Positions 37,765 through 47,207 of a stretch of DNA of 64,000 nucleotides are shown piece by piece. The translations under genes were made by a program, and so were the position numbers. Position 1 is the first letter of the stretch. The number at the start of each line of letters is the position of its first letter. This DNA comes from Chlorobium phaeovibrioides (GTDB taxonomy: Bacteria > Bacteroidota > Chlorobiia > Chlorobiales > Chlorobiaceae). The stretch is taken from positions 124,001 to 188,000 of the forward strand of contig NZ_RXYK01000001.1 in the NCBI RefSeq assembly GCF_003968655.1, read 5' to 3'. The notes under the pieces were generated by a model. That model searched no databases. It was not told the DNA's origin and saw only the letters and a list, made by a program, of their open reading frames with translations.

Positions 37765-39102
37765 ATGCCGACCAATACCAATCTCATAAGGCTTCTTCTG
37801 AGTTCCCTGAGCATCCACAATGATGCCGAGAAATTTGACGCCATTCATAAGGCGGTGGAGAGTGATATCGAGTTCAGGGGGAGCCGCCTCTGGATCCTGA
37901 TTTTTGCAATACTTCTTGCATCCGTGGGGCTCAACATCAATTCCACAGCTGTCATTATCGGCGCCATGCTCATTTCGCCTCTGATGGGCCCCATCAACGG
38001 CATGGGGTACAGTATTGCCACCTACAATTTTCCTCTGCTCCGCAAGGCCTTCAAGAATTACTCGTTTGCGGTTTTTGCCAGTCTTGCCGCTTCAACCATC
38101 TATTTCGCAATCAGTCCGGTCTCGATTGCACACTCTGAACTTCTTGCCCGCACCAGCCCTACCATTTACGATGTCATGATCGCTCTTTTTGGAGGTCTTG
38201 CGGGAACGCTTTCACTGACAACAAAGCTCAAGGGCAATGTTGTTCCCGGCGTGGCCATTGCCACAGCGCTGATGCCCCCGCTCTGTACCGCCGGGTACGG
38301 TCTTGCGACCGGGCAGTTCTTTTTTTTCTTCGGGGCCCTCTACCTCTTCACCATCAATACCGTCTTCATCGCCCTGTCCACCGTAGCATTTTCACAGGTG
38401 ATGAAGTTCCCGCTCAGAAGCAGCATCAATGAAGACCGTCGTGCAGTCATCAACCGCTGGATCACCATCGTCATTCTTTTCACCCTGATTCCAAGCATCT
38501 ATTTCGGATACCTGCTTGTCCAGAAAGAGAGATTTACGGAAAACGCGGGGAAACTGGCCCGAAGTGTCAGCCTCTATAACGGGGAGTATCTTCTGCGTCA
38601 TGACATTGATGCCGACAGCAAAATCATTACGCTTGTTTATGGCGGCAGGAAACTCACAGATGAAGACAAATCTGGCATCAAAAAGCGCGCGGTCGAGTTC
38701 GGGCTTGAGAAAGCAACAATCACTTTCGAGCAGGGGATATCATTCTCGGATTTTTCTTCCGAAATAACGGCCAAAATCACTGAAAGCGACCAAATGAAAG
38801 CTGAGGTGAACCGCCTCTCTCTTGCTCTTCAGGATAACGCCCGGCGTGAAGACAGCCTTCGGACAAGGAGCTATACCGGCAGGGTGCTTCTGAAGGAAAT
38901 GCAGCCGCTGTTTCCCCAGGTGACTGCATGCCTGTATGGTGAATCATACCGCTTTGCGGCCAAGCAGCCGGGCAGCCCGCAGAAGGTGGCCTTTGTGCAT
39001 ATGACAACCTCCCGGAAACTCGCTCCTGCTGAAAAGAAAAAAATCACAGCCTGGTTGAAGGTCCGTCTTGAGGATAACGGCGTGACCGTGGTTTTTGAGT
39101 GA
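37765..39102 (+). CDS. DUF389 multispanning membrane protein
   Basis: This 445-residue protein matches the DUF389 (TIGR00271/00341) family. After a short soluble start come about six to seven membrane segments, with the typical NSTAVIIGAMLISPLMGPI and VPGVAIATALMPPLCTAGYG. Residues from 260 on are a soluble domain. The family has no established function. The gene is convergent with mltF, with 4 bases between stops. Confidence 0.85.
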   Translation: MPTNTNLIRLLLSSLSIHNDAEKFDAIHKAVESDIEFRGSRLWILIFAILLASVGLNINSTAVIIGAMLISPLMGPINGMGYSIATYNFPLLRKAFKNYSFAVFASLAASTIYFAISPVSIAHSELLARTSPTIYDVMIALFGGLAGTLSLTTKLKGNVVPGVAIATALMPPLCTAGYGLATGQFFFFFGALYLFTINTVFIALSTVAFSQVMKFPLRSSINEDRRAVINRWITIVILFTLIPSIYFGYLLVQKERFTENAGKLARSVSLYNGEYLLRHDIDADSKIITLVYGGRKLTDEDKSGIKKRAVEFGLEKATITFEQGISFSDFSSEITAKITESDQMKAEVNRLSLALQDNARREDSLRTRSYTGRVLLKEMQPLFPQVTACLYGESYRFAAKQPGSPQKVAFVHMTTSRKLAPAEKKKITAWLKVRLEDNGVTVVFE

Positions 39103-39106
39103 TGCT

Positions 39107-40522
39107 TCAGAGAGGGATCGCCTGCTGGTAGAGGTTGTAGCGGGCAAGAATGTTTTTTGTGTACTCAACAGGCATGATTCCGTTGCAGTAGCCATATCGG
39201 GTGACTTTGTCCCGGTAGTACTTAGACTTTGATTTGAGCCTGAGATAGTGCTCGACATTATCCTCCCATAGATGCGGGTCTTTCTTGAATTTGACCGCCA
39301 GAGCCTGTGCATCTCTCACATGCCCCGGACCAACATTGTACGACGCGAGTATGAATTTCAGCCTTGTTTCCGGATCGGGAATATCCTTCCATTCCTTATG
39401 CAGCATTTTCAGGTAGCGCGTGCCTGCCCGTATGTTTGATTCGGGGTCAAACAGGTTTGTGATTTTGAACATACCGGCAGTGGCCGGCATGAGTTGCATC
39501 AACCCTGTTGCTCCGGCCCATGATACGGCATTTGCATCAAACTGTGACTCCTCATACATCAGGGATGCAAGCATTCGCCAGTCCCAGCCTATTTTTGCGG
39601 CATAGCTTCTGATGAGGTTGTCATAGACGGATATCATTCCGGCTTTCTCGGAATGGAACGCATGCAGGGTTCTGCGTCTGAATGTGTATTGCCTGTCATA
39701 GTATTTTGCATGCAGAATCCTCAAATGCAGTTTGGTGTCAGCTCGGGACAGCCACTTGTTGAGTTCGCTTTCAAGCTGTGGCGATCGTTTTCCGACAGCC
39801 CAGGCAAGCGGTTGACGGGGGCTGATGGTTGTGGTGAAATCAAGATTCGGATAGAGCGTTCTGTGAGCTTCTGCAATATCGCGGTCAGCCACGGTGTAGT
39901 CAATGGCGCCTGTTGCAACATCGCGGATCAGCTGGCTTGTGCTGGTCACTCCCGGAACGGTTTCAATACTCAGCGCTATGGCTTGATTATTCTTCAGTTT
40001 CAGCAGCTGTGAATAATAGGCAGACTCCCTTCGCACGGAAACAGTTTTTCCTTCAAGCTCTTCAGCAGAGAGGATGAGTCGGGGCGCCGGTTCCCCTTTG
40101 GCGGCAGGCCGGGGCTTTCTCTGGATGAGTACCTGCTCCGTATAGTCAAGAGGGCTTGAAAACGAGACAATTGCCGTTCGTTGAGGGGTAATGGTAAGGT
40201 TGTGGGCAACAATATCACCCTTTCCGTATTTCAGGGCCGGAAGTTGCTGGTTGATGTCTTCAGCCAGAACAACAACCATGTCAACTCCCAGATATCTGCA
40301 GAAGTGTTCAGCAGCTTCATAGCTGAAGCCCATGGGGGTTCCGCGATAGATAAGATAGTTGATGGGGTCGTAGCTGAGAATGATTCTTGCCCTTCCCTGT
40401 ATCTTTATGTCGTCAAGATCACGGATGTTCTGGAAGAACAGCAGGTAAGCCAGCGGGAGATAGAGCAGGGCGAGTGCAGGAACCAGCCATTTAAGAAAAT
40501 GGATGAGGGTACGGATGTTCAT
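39107..40522 (-). CDS. MltF-like membrane-bound lytic transglycosylase
   Basis: This 471-residue protein has an N-terminal membrane anchor (about 8-30), a family 3 solute-binding-type domain (about 45-280) and an SLT transglycosylase domain. The catalytic Glu is in LMYEESQFD near residue 324, followed by GATGLMQLMPATAG and SYNVGPGHV. It cleaves the peptidoglycan glycan strand with anhydromuramoyl formation. It begins 12 bases after the ParA stop, so the CHAD-ParA-MltF genes may be one transcript. Confidence 0.92.
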   Translation of the reverse strand: MNIRTLIHFLKWLVPALALLYLPLAYLLFFQNIRDLDDIKIQGRARIILSYDPINYLIYRGTPMGFSYEAAEHFCRYLGVDMVVVLAEDINQQLPALKYGKGDIVAHNLTITPQRTAIVSFSSPLDYTEQVLIQRKPRPAAKGEPAPRLILSAEELEGKTVSVRRESAYYSQLLKLKNNQAIALSIETVPGVTSTSQLIRDVATGAIDYTVADRDIAEAHRTLYPNLDFTTTISPRQPLAWAVGKRSPQLESELNKWLSRADTKLHLRILHAKYYDRQYTFRRRTLHAFHSEKAGMISVYDNLIRSYAAKIGWDWRMLASLMYEESQFDANAVSWAGATGLMQLMPATAGMFKITNLFDPESNIRAGTRYLKMLHKEWKDIPDPETRLKFILASYNVGPGHVRDAQALAVKFKKDPHLWEDNVEHYLRLKSKSKYYRDKVTRYGYCNGIMPVEYTKNILARYNLYQQAIPL

Positions 40523-40534
40523 GGTCGTTATGGG

Positions 40535-41278
40535 TTACAGACCTTTTTCTCCCATGAGCTCTTCAAAAAGCCCCTTGTATGCCTTTGCCGCAATGCTGTT
40601 TGGCTTTACGGCTGTCAGCGGGGCACGGTAGACACCCATTTTCTCGACTTCTGAATTATAAGGAATGGTCTGGCGGAGAAAACCGGGAGCATCACCGTAC
40701 CGGGCAATGATATCACGATGCATTGCTTTTCTTTTTTCAACCATTGTGAAAAATGCCCGTATTCTGCTGCGGTCAAGGTTGTTGGCGGCAAAAAAGTCAA
40801 TAAGCTGATTGTAGGTTCGAATGGAGAGCGTTGTGGGAATCATTGGAACCAGAATGATGTCGGAGGCTGAAAAGACGCTTTCGGAGAGGAGTGTGAGATT
40901 GGGCGGGCAGTCAAAAAAAACATGACTATAGTCATCGCTCAGTGATTCCAGATTTTTCTTGAGTTTTTTCTGTGGTTTTTTCTCCTCGGAGAGCTCGATG
41001 TCAAGATTCCTGTACGAGAAATCGGAAGGCAGAAGGTCAAGATTTTCGAAGTCGGTCGCCTTGATGTTGCTGTATATTTTCTTGCTCCCTTTCAGGAATT
41101 TGTCGCTGTCATATTTTTTGGATGCGGTAATGCGGAAATAGTATGAGCTCGCCCCCTGCGGGTCAAGGTCGCAGATGAGGCAGGGAGGAGCGCTGAGGGA
41201 AGTCAGGTAGGAGAGATTGACTGCAGCGGCGGTTTTCCCTACGCCACCTTTTATGCTGTAGAGGGCAATGCTTTTCAT
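40535..41278 (-). CDS. ParA-family ATPase
   Basis: This 247-residue P-loop ATPase has the deviant Walker [16 protein letters not shown], the DLDPQGASS motif and [11 protein letters not shown]. Such proteins position plasmids, chromosomes or cell bodies on the nucleoid. There is no parB or parS-like sequence beside it, which argues against plasmid-type partition. Its start overlaps the stop of the CHAD gene by four bases, so the two are translationally coupled. A cargo-positioning role linked to polyphosphate is an inference. Confidence 0.9.
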   Translation of the reverse strand: MKSIALYSIKGGVGKTAAAVNLSYLTSLSAPPCLICDLDPQGASSYYFRITASKKYDSDKFLKGSKKIYSNIKATDFENLDLLPSDFSYRNLDIELSEEKKPQKKLKKNLESLSDDYSHVFFDCPPNLTLLSESVFSASDIILVPMIPTTLSIRTYNQLIDFFAANNLDRSRIRAFFTMVEKRKAMHRDIIARYGDAPGFLRQTIPYNSEVEKMGVYRAPLTAVKPNSIAAKAYKGLFEELMGEKGL

Positions 41279-42849
41279 TTATTTATTCTCTCAGTTAACA
41301 GTTCTTCAAAAAGCGCGGCGGTTCTGTCGCTGTCGAAGGTGCGGAAGGAGGCGTGAAAGGTACTTCTCGCCTCTTCCTGCTTTTCATAGAGGCGCGTCAT
41401 GAGGCCGCCAAGAGAAGCGGCAAGGCCTGTGTCGCACCCGTTGCGTGATGCTTCGTCAAGATGCGCATGCAGAAACTCCAGCTGGACTGAGCAGTCCACG
41501 AACTCTCCCAGGTTTTCCTGTAGCTGTTTGAGCTGCTTGAGAGCAGGTCCGATTCTGTCGGAGGGGAACAGTGAGGCAAAAAACTCCATCAGATAGCGCA
41601 GTTTTTTGCAGTCAATGCGGAGTTCATGCAGTTCCGGGTCAGTGGTTTCCCTGCTCACACGCCTCCCGTTCCTCTTGACCCGGTTCCATGATTTTTTGAT
41701 GGAAGTTCGGGCGGATTTTCCTGTTGCCAATGAAGCGGCAGGAGCCTTGTCGGGGTCAGGCAGTTGCATGACTGAGAGAAACGCTTCCCACTCACTCATC
41801 AGATTCCGGTATTCTTCGGAGCCCAGATATCTGTCAAGCTTTCTGTGAATTTTCTGGCGGGTGGAGGTGATGCCGGTAAAAAAGGGCATAAGGCCACCAC
41901 GGAGGACGGGCGGAAGTGATGCCGGAAAGTTATGCTGCTCCAAAAGATAGACATCAAGATCGCGCAGTGCGCTTGTCCGTCCTGCCAGCTCTTTCAATTC
42001 TTTCCGGAAGTGGTTGGCTGTCCGGGGATCAAAAACACCCTTGAGCTGCGCGAGAATAGAGCGGGCTCGTCGAAGAGAAACCCTGTAATCGTGCAGAAAC
42101 TCGGTGTCAATGGATTTTCTGATTCCCTCTTCATTGCGTCGCATGACCTCAGTGGTAAAGCGCAGCAGACGAAGTGCGCTTTCATGCACCGGAGCCTCTG
42201 CATCCAGTTTCAGGGTGATTTTTGAGGAGTAATCCCCCGGCTCTTTTCCGGAGTGGCGCATCAGCTCCTGGAAAATGCCGGCAGCACTTTCTGAAACGCT
42301 TTCAACAGTTTCTCCCTGAAGCGCTTTTCTGACAGTTGCCATTTCCTGGCTGTAGCCTCTCAGGGGAGTGAGTGTGATGATATGGAATATGGGGCCTTTA
42401 TTCGCATCATTGATACTGCTTATGGATTCATCAATGATGGTTCCGATGGTTTTCTCATCATGGTCCAGTACCCGCCACTTCACCGATACAACTTCAAACG
42501 AGGCCAGTCTGCAGAAAGCGCGCAGCGGACTGATGTGCGAGAGAATGGTAGGGAATTTCCCCGGACGGAAACCCTCCGCCATGAAGCAGAGAGTGTTGGA
42601 GGGCAGCGTATCAGAGGCGATTATGCGCGTTGAGGAAATTTCCCTGATGGATAGTGTCCGTCCTTCCGACTGCACAGTAAGACCCGAAGAGAATGCTTTC
42701 CAGTCGAAGGTATCGAAATAATGACGGGATGTCTTTTTTCTCTCAGGGAAAGAGAGGCTGTATCGGGTATTTTCAAGAATATGGGGAACGGATATGGCGA
42801 CAGAGTCCGGATTGAACTTGATGACTGTTGTTTCCGGCAGTTCTGGCAT
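41275..42849 (-). CDS. CHAD-domain protein with degenerate CYTH-like N-terminus
   Basis: This 524-residue protein has a CHAD domain (about 230-500), with [19 protein letters not shown] and [17 protein letters not shown] carrying the conserved His and basic residues that bind polyphosphate. The N-terminal 200 residues look like a CYTH tunnel ([14 protein letters not shown]), but the ExExK signature is replaced by ETTVIKF, so catalysis is doubtful. ATG 42849 has AAGGGA upstream and is preferred to ATG 42891. It is coupled to ParA by a four-base overlap; ppk lies 9 kb away. Confidence 0.85.
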   Translation of the reverse strand: MPELPETTVIKFNPDSVAISVPHILENTRYSLSFPERKKTSRHYFDTFDWKAFSSGLTVQSEGRTLSIREISSTRIIASDTLPSNTLCFMAEGFRPGKFPTILSHISPLRAFCRLASFEVVSVKWRVLDHDEKTIGTIIDESISSINDANKGPIFHIITLTPLRGYSQEMATVRKALQGETVESVSESAAGIFQELMRHSGKEPGDYSSKITLKLDAEAPVHESALRLLRFTTEVMRRNEEGIRKSIDTEFLHDYRVSLRRARSILAQLKGVFDPRTANHFRKELKELAGRTSALRDLDVYLLEQHNFPASLPPVLRGGLMPFFTGITSTRQKIHRKLDRYLGSEEYRNLMSEWEAFLSVMQLPDPDKAPAASLATGKSARTSIKKSWNRVKRNGRRVSRETTDPELHELRIDCKKLRYLMEFFASLFPSDRIGPALKQLKQLQENLGEFVDCSVQLEFLHAHLDEASRNGCDTGLAASLGGLMTRLYEKQEEARSTFHASFRTFDSDRTAALFEELLTERINK

Positions 42850-42968
42850 TCTTTCCCTTCCGTTAGTGATTGCGTATGGAACCTGCGGCATGTCTTAACG
42901 GGTGGCAGGTTCAAGGTTGTGAAATTCAGCTTGCTGGAATATAGAAAGATCTGCCGGAAAAAGTGCCG

Positions 42969-42985
42969 TGTAACGGTAATGTAAC
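42969..42985 (-). promoter_or_regulatory. PhoB/PhoP-box-like direct repeat before the CHAD gene
   Basis: TGTAAC occurs twice with an 11-base period (42969-42974 and 42980-42985); on the minus strand it reads GTTACA twice. PhoB and PhoP boxes are direct repeats with 11-bp period, so this is a plausible site for control by phosphate. It is 120 bases from the CHAD start and 130 from the divergent lipoprotein gene. It is a match by eye only. Confidence 0.35.
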
Positions 42986-43114
42986 CTTCAAAATGCGCCA
43001 TTATTAACTCTCAATGGCATAAGAGGTTTTACTTTAGGGCTGGAGTTTCATAACTTGGGTGTTTCCAAAAAGCGGTTTCGCTCTGAGCGAGCACTCTTTA
43101 CCCGATTCTTCTGG

Positions 43115-44161
43115 ATGAAATACCTTTTTACCATACTTTTTTCTATCCTCACCATTCTTTCGGGATGTTCCCGGAGCGGCGACGGGGAGCGTCCGTCCTC
43201 ATCTTCAGATACACCCGCACCGTTGACTGTCGGGCTTGTTTTTGATGCTGGCGGTCGCGGAGACCGATCATTCAACGATTCTGCCTATAACGGTCTTGAA
43301 ATGGCCCGCAGCAGAAGGGGGATTGATTTTATGTTCGCCGAACCCGATGGACAGGGTTCAGACCGTGAGGCTGCACTCCGCCTTATGGCAGTCAATCCCG
43401 ATGTGCAGCTGGTCATAGGTGTCGGGCTTCTGTTCAGTGAGGATATTGCCGATATGGCCAAAGAGTTTCCTGATAAAAAGTTTGCCTGTGTCGATTACCT
43501 CCGGAGCCCGGGCGTGACGATACCCTCAAATCTTGCAGGCATGGTGTTCGAGGAGAAAAAAGGCTCTTTTCTTGCCGGTGCAATTGCCGGACTTGTGACC
43601 AAAACCAACACAGTTGGGTTTATTGGGGGAATGGAGTCAGGCGTCATCAGGAAATTTCAATCAGGTTATGCTGAAGGAGTTCATTTTGTCAACCCCGAGG
43701 CAACCGTTATTTCCGGTTATATAGGAATGAGCGGCAGTGCTTTTGCCAATCCTGCCAAGGGTCGTGAACTGGCTCTTGGCCAGTACGGACGAGGAGCCGA
43801 CATTGTCTATCAGGCGGCAGGAGCCAGCGGCCTTGGTGTCATTGAGGCGGCCAGGGAGAGCGGAAAGCTTGTCATCTGTACAGACCGCGACCAGGAGTAT
43901 CTTGCTCCCGGTTTTGTACTCAGCACAATGACTAAGGCTGTTGATCGGGCTGTTCTTGCAATGGTGGAATCGGTTCTTGACGGGTCGTTTGCCGGAGGAA
44001 CCGCAGTTTCGTATGGTCTTGCTGACCGGTATACTGATTATGTGTATAATGAAAAAAACAGCGCACTGATTTCCTCTGCCGTGCATAAGCGGGTTGAGCA
44101 GCTCAGGGCTGACATCCTTTCAGGAAAGATTGTTCTCGATGAAACCACCAGCCTTGATTGA
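43115..44161 (+). CDS. BMP/PnrA-family substrate-binding lipoprotein
   Basis: This 348-residue protein has a lipoprotein signal with LTILSGC (Cys18-19 region) and the BMP/Med fold: VGLVFDAGGRGDRSFNDSAYNG, FPDKKFACVDY and GFIGGMESG. The family binds nucleosides or related ligands for ABC import, but no permease genes are beside it, so it may be an orphan or sensory binding protein. ATG 43115 gives a clean lipoprotein signal; a TTG at 43055 is in frame. Confidence 0.9.
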   Translation: MKYLFTILFSILTILSGCSRSGDGERPSSSSDTPAPLTVGLVFDAGGRGDRSFNDSAYNGLEMARSRRGIDFMFAEPDGQGSDREAALRLMAVNPDVQLVIGVGLLFSEDIADMAKEFPDKKFACVDYLRSPGVTIPSNLAGMVFEEKKGSFLAGAIAGLVTKTNTVGFIGGMESGVIRKFQSGYAEGVHFVNPEATVISGYIGMSGSAFANPAKGRELALGQYGRGADIVYQAAGASGLGVIEAARESGKLVICTDRDQEYLAPGFVLSTMTKAVDRAVLAMVESVLDGSFAGGTAVSYGLADRYTDYVYNEKNSALISSAVHKRVEQLRADILSGKIVLDETTSLD

Positions 44162-44221
44162 AAGGCTTCCATTCAGGCGTAACAGCCTGAACATTTGTTT
44201 AATGTCAGATAAACCCGAGCT

Positions 44222-45217
44222 GTGCGCAAAAAAATTCTTGTAACCGGAGCAACCGGTTTTATTGGATCACAACTCGTGATCAAGCTTGCTTCCACCGGTG
44301 ACGACATCACTATTCTCGTCCGAAAGTCCTCCGACCTCAGGCCTCTTGAATCAGTCCTGAACAACATTACCGTACTGTATGGCGATCTTGCAAACAGGGG
44401 AGCGATTGGCGAAGCAATGAAGGGGGTTGATCAGGTGTATCATTCAGCCGGCCTTACCTATATGGGCGACAAGAAGAATGCACTGCTTTACCGCATCAAT
44501 GTTGAGGGGACACAAAATATTCTTGATGCCGCTCTTGAAGCTGGTGTGAAGCGGGTTGTCCATGTCAGCTCCATAACAGCGGTCGGTATTGCAAAAAACA
44601 GGGTGCCTGTTGATGAATCGGTACGGTGGAACTTTGATGAAATCAACCTTGAGTACGCCCGGACCAAACATCTGGCTGAGATTGCCGTTGCAGAGGCTGT
44701 GAAAAAGGGTCTTGACTGTGTTATTGTCAATCCGGCTTTTGTCTTTGGTGCCGGCGACATTAACTTCAATGCAGGACGAATCATCAAGGATGTCTACAAT
44801 CGCCGCCTGCCGTTTTACCCGCTTGGGGGTATCTGTGTTGTGGATGTTGACATTGTTGCTGATACAATCATGGCTGCAATGGACCATGGAAGGACAGGAG
44901 AGCGCTATATCCTCGGCGGTGAAAATGTGACCTACAAGCAGCTGGCCGATACCATAAGCCGCATTACGGGAGCGCCAAAGGTTCGTCTTCCACTTCCTTT
45001 CGGGATTGCAAAAATTCTCAAGTCGGTGCTTGACCGCAAGAAAAACAAAAACAAAATTTCCAAACTTTTCAATCTCTCCATGTTCAGGGTTGCCTCCGAG
45101 TTTCTGTTTTACAACTCGGAAAAAGCACGCCGGGAGCTCAATATGAGTGTTGCCCCTCATGAGGAGAGTGTTCGAAAAGCCTTTGAATGGTATCGCGACC
45201 GAAACCTGCTGAATTAA
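44222..45217 (+). CDS. NAD(P)-dependent epimerase/reductase (extended SDR)
   Basis: This 331-residue protein has the Rossmann motif TGATGFIGS and the catalytic YARTK (Y-x3-K), with a Ser in HVSSITAVG. It resembles dihydroflavonol-reductase-like and sugar-epimerase-like SDRs. The start is GTG 44222. A basic stretch (DRKKNKNKISK, about 279-289) lies late. Substrate unknown. It stands between the BMP gene and the DUF294 gene with 28-60 base gaps. Confidence 0.87.
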   Translation: MRKKILVTGATGFIGSQLVIKLASTGDDITILVRKSSDLRPLESVLNNITVLYGDLANRGAIGEAMKGVDQVYHSAGLTYMGDKKNALLYRINVEGTQNILDAALEAGVKRVVHVSSITAVGIAKNRVPVDESVRWNFDEINLEYARTKHLAEIAVAEAVKKGLDCVIVNPAFVFGAGDINFNAGRIIKDVYNRRLPFYPLGGICVVDVDIVADTIMAAMDHGRTGERYILGGENVTYKQLADTISRITGAPKVRLPLPFGIAKILKSVLDRKKNKNKISKLFNLSMFRVASEFLFYNSEKARRELNMSVAPHEESVRKAFEWYRDRNLLN

Positions 45218-45257
45218 GGAATGGCTGAATTCAGCGCATCACTTCATGGAGATGCCC

Positions 45258-47207
45258 ATGCCTTCGAATACCATTGTAGAACGAGTTGCCGCCGATCTCC
45301 GGAAGTATCCCCCGTTTGACACACTTGGTGCCGATCTTCTTGAAGACCTTGCCTCATCGATTACCGTCAGCTACCATGATGATGGAGAGATCATTTTCAG
45401 TAAAGGTGATGCTCTCAAGGCTTCTGCATTCATGGTTATGAAGGGAGCGGTGCGCCTTTTCGACACGATTGATGGAGAGGAGGTGCTGGTTGACATGTGT
45501 GATGAGGGTGACATTTTCGGCGTCAGGGCTCTTGTTGGCGGCACCAACTATCTTCTTTGTGCACAGGTGGCAGAAGAGAGTCTCGTGTATGACATTCCGG
45601 TAGAAAAAATCAAGCGGCTCATTGCAGCCGACAACGGTGTCTCCAATTTTTTTGCCGGTGAATTTGCCAAAAGCCTTCAGGAGATGGAGCGGACGCTCAC
45701 CTCTGCTTTTTCGCAGCGACACCAGCGATTCAGCCAGCAGTCATACAGTAGTTTCCTTGAGCACGAAACCCTTGAGGTACAGCCGGTAACGAGCGTCATG
45801 ACCTGCCCCCCCGACATCACCATACGGGAGGCCGCCAAAATCATGGCCGACTGCAATATCGGCTCAATTCTTGTAGCCTCTCCTGCGAACCATCCGCTTG
45901 GCATCATAACTGATACTGATCTTCGCAAAAAAGTTGTTGCCATGGCGGGAGCCGTCAATGAACGGCCTGTCAATGAGATAATGAGCAGCCCGGTCTATAC
46001 GATTACCGGCGGGAAAACAGTCGCCGACATGGTTATGCTCATGGTCAAGACCAAGCTGCGCCATTTCTGCATCACTGAAGACGGAACTCCCGGAAGTCCC
46101 ATTGCGGGAATGATTTCCGAGCATGATATCATTACTTCAGAAGGCAACAATCCAGCTGTCATCATGAAAGAGATCATGAGTGCAGAGGGCATGGAGCAGC
46201 TGAAGATTGAGCGCGATAAGGCCGAGACGCTTCTTGGCGTCTATCTTGGACAGAATGTGGCTGTGCATTTCATTACCAGCATCATGACGGAAATCAATGA
46301 TGCAATCATCGTCCGCTCAATCCGAATGGCTCTTGATGCCATGGAAGCAGAAGGAATGAAGCGCCCCTCAGTGCCATTCTGCTGGCTTTCGCTTGGAAGT
46401 GAGGGCAGGCGTGAACAGCTCCTGAGAACCGATCAGGACAATGCAATTATTTACCGGGACGCCCCCCCTGAAGAGTCCGAAAGCTGCCATCAGTTTTATC
46501 TTGAACTGGGAAGAAGGGTGACGGGTATGCTGGAAGGCGCCGGATTTGTTCGTTGTCCAGCCGAAGTGATGGCGTCAAACCCTCAATGGTGCCAGCCTCT
46601 CTCTGAGTGGAAGCGTTATTTCCATCAGTGGATTGCCACGCCCGAGCCTAAAGCGGTTATGCATTCCACAATTTTCTTTGATTTCCGTCCTGTTGATGGT
46701 GATGCTTCGCTTGCAGGGGAGCTCAAAAAAGGGATTTTTGCTGAAATGGAAAAAGGCAGAGGCTTTCTTGAGTTTTTTGCAAAAAACGCACTCCAGAACC
46801 CGCCGCCACTCGGCTTTTTCCGGAACTTTCTTGTTGAGAAAAGCCGCGATCATGCCAATGAGTTCGATATCAAGTCAAGGGCAATGATGCCGCTTGCCGA
46901 TGCAGCCAGAGTGCTGGCATATGAGCTGAGAATTCCTGATTTCCTGAGCACGGTAGAACGGTTCCAGAAAATTGCAGTTCTTGACCCTCCGCTGAAGGAC
47001 CTGGCTCTTGAGGCAGCATCCGCTTATGACTTTCTGATCAGATTACGGGCCGAAAACGGTCTTGAGCAGGTAAGCTCAGGGCGGTACATCAAGCCGGAGA
47101 GTCTGAACAAACTTGATCGGCAGATGCTGCGCAATGTGTTTTCAACCATTGGCCACATCCAGCAAACCCTTAACATGAGGTTCCAGCTTGACTATATCCG
47201 TGACTGA
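45258..47207 (+). CDS. cNMP-binding / CBS / DUF294 nucleotidyltransferase-like signalling protein
   Basis: This protein (about 649 residues) has a cyclic-nucleotide-binding domain (1-140), a CBS pair (about 180-300; SVMTCPPDITIREAA, GIITDTDLRK), and a DUF294 nucleotidyltransferase-like domain with SLGSEGRREQLLRTDQDN, then a helical DUF294 C-terminal part. Such proteins are related to GlnD-type transferases; target unknown. GGAG at 45248-45251 favours ATG 45258 over 45246 or 45252. The next gene overlaps its end by 20 bases. Confidence 0.88.
   Translation: MPSNTIVERVAADLRKYPPFDTLGADLLEDLASSITVSYHDDGEIIFSKGDALKASAFMVMKGAVRLFDTIDGEEVLVDMCDEGDIFGVRALVGGTNYLLCAQVAEESLVYDIPVEKIKRLIAADNGVSNFFAGEFAKSLQEMERTLTSAFSQRHQRFSQQSYSSFLEHETLEVQPVTSVMTCPPDITIREAAKIMADCNIGSILVASPANHPLGIITDTDLRKKVVAMAGAVNERPVNEIMSSPVYTITGGKTVADMVMLMVKTKLRHFCITEDGTPGSPIAGMISEHDIITSEGNNPAVIMKEIMSAEGMEQLKIERDKAETLLGVYLGQNVAVHFITSIMTEINDAIIVRSIRMALDAMEAEGMKRPSVPFCWLSLGSEGRREQLLRTDQDNAIIYRDAPPEESESCHQFYLELGRRVTGMLEGAGFVRCPAEVMASNPQWCQPLSEWKRYFHQWIATPEPKAVMHSTIFFDFRPVDGDASLAGELKKGIFAEMEKGRGFLEFFAKNALQNPPPLGFFRNFLVEKSRDHANEFDIKSRAMMPLADAARVLAYELRIPDFLSTVERFQKIAVLDPPLKDLALEAASAYDFLIRLRAENGLEQVSSGRYIKPESLNKLDRQMLRNVFSTIGHIQQTLNMRFQLDYIRD

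Noticed and set aside
40535-41278. ParA gene as a sign of an integrated plasmid
   Set aside because: No parB, replication gene, integrase or att-like repeat is nearby; flanking genes are ordinary chromosome.
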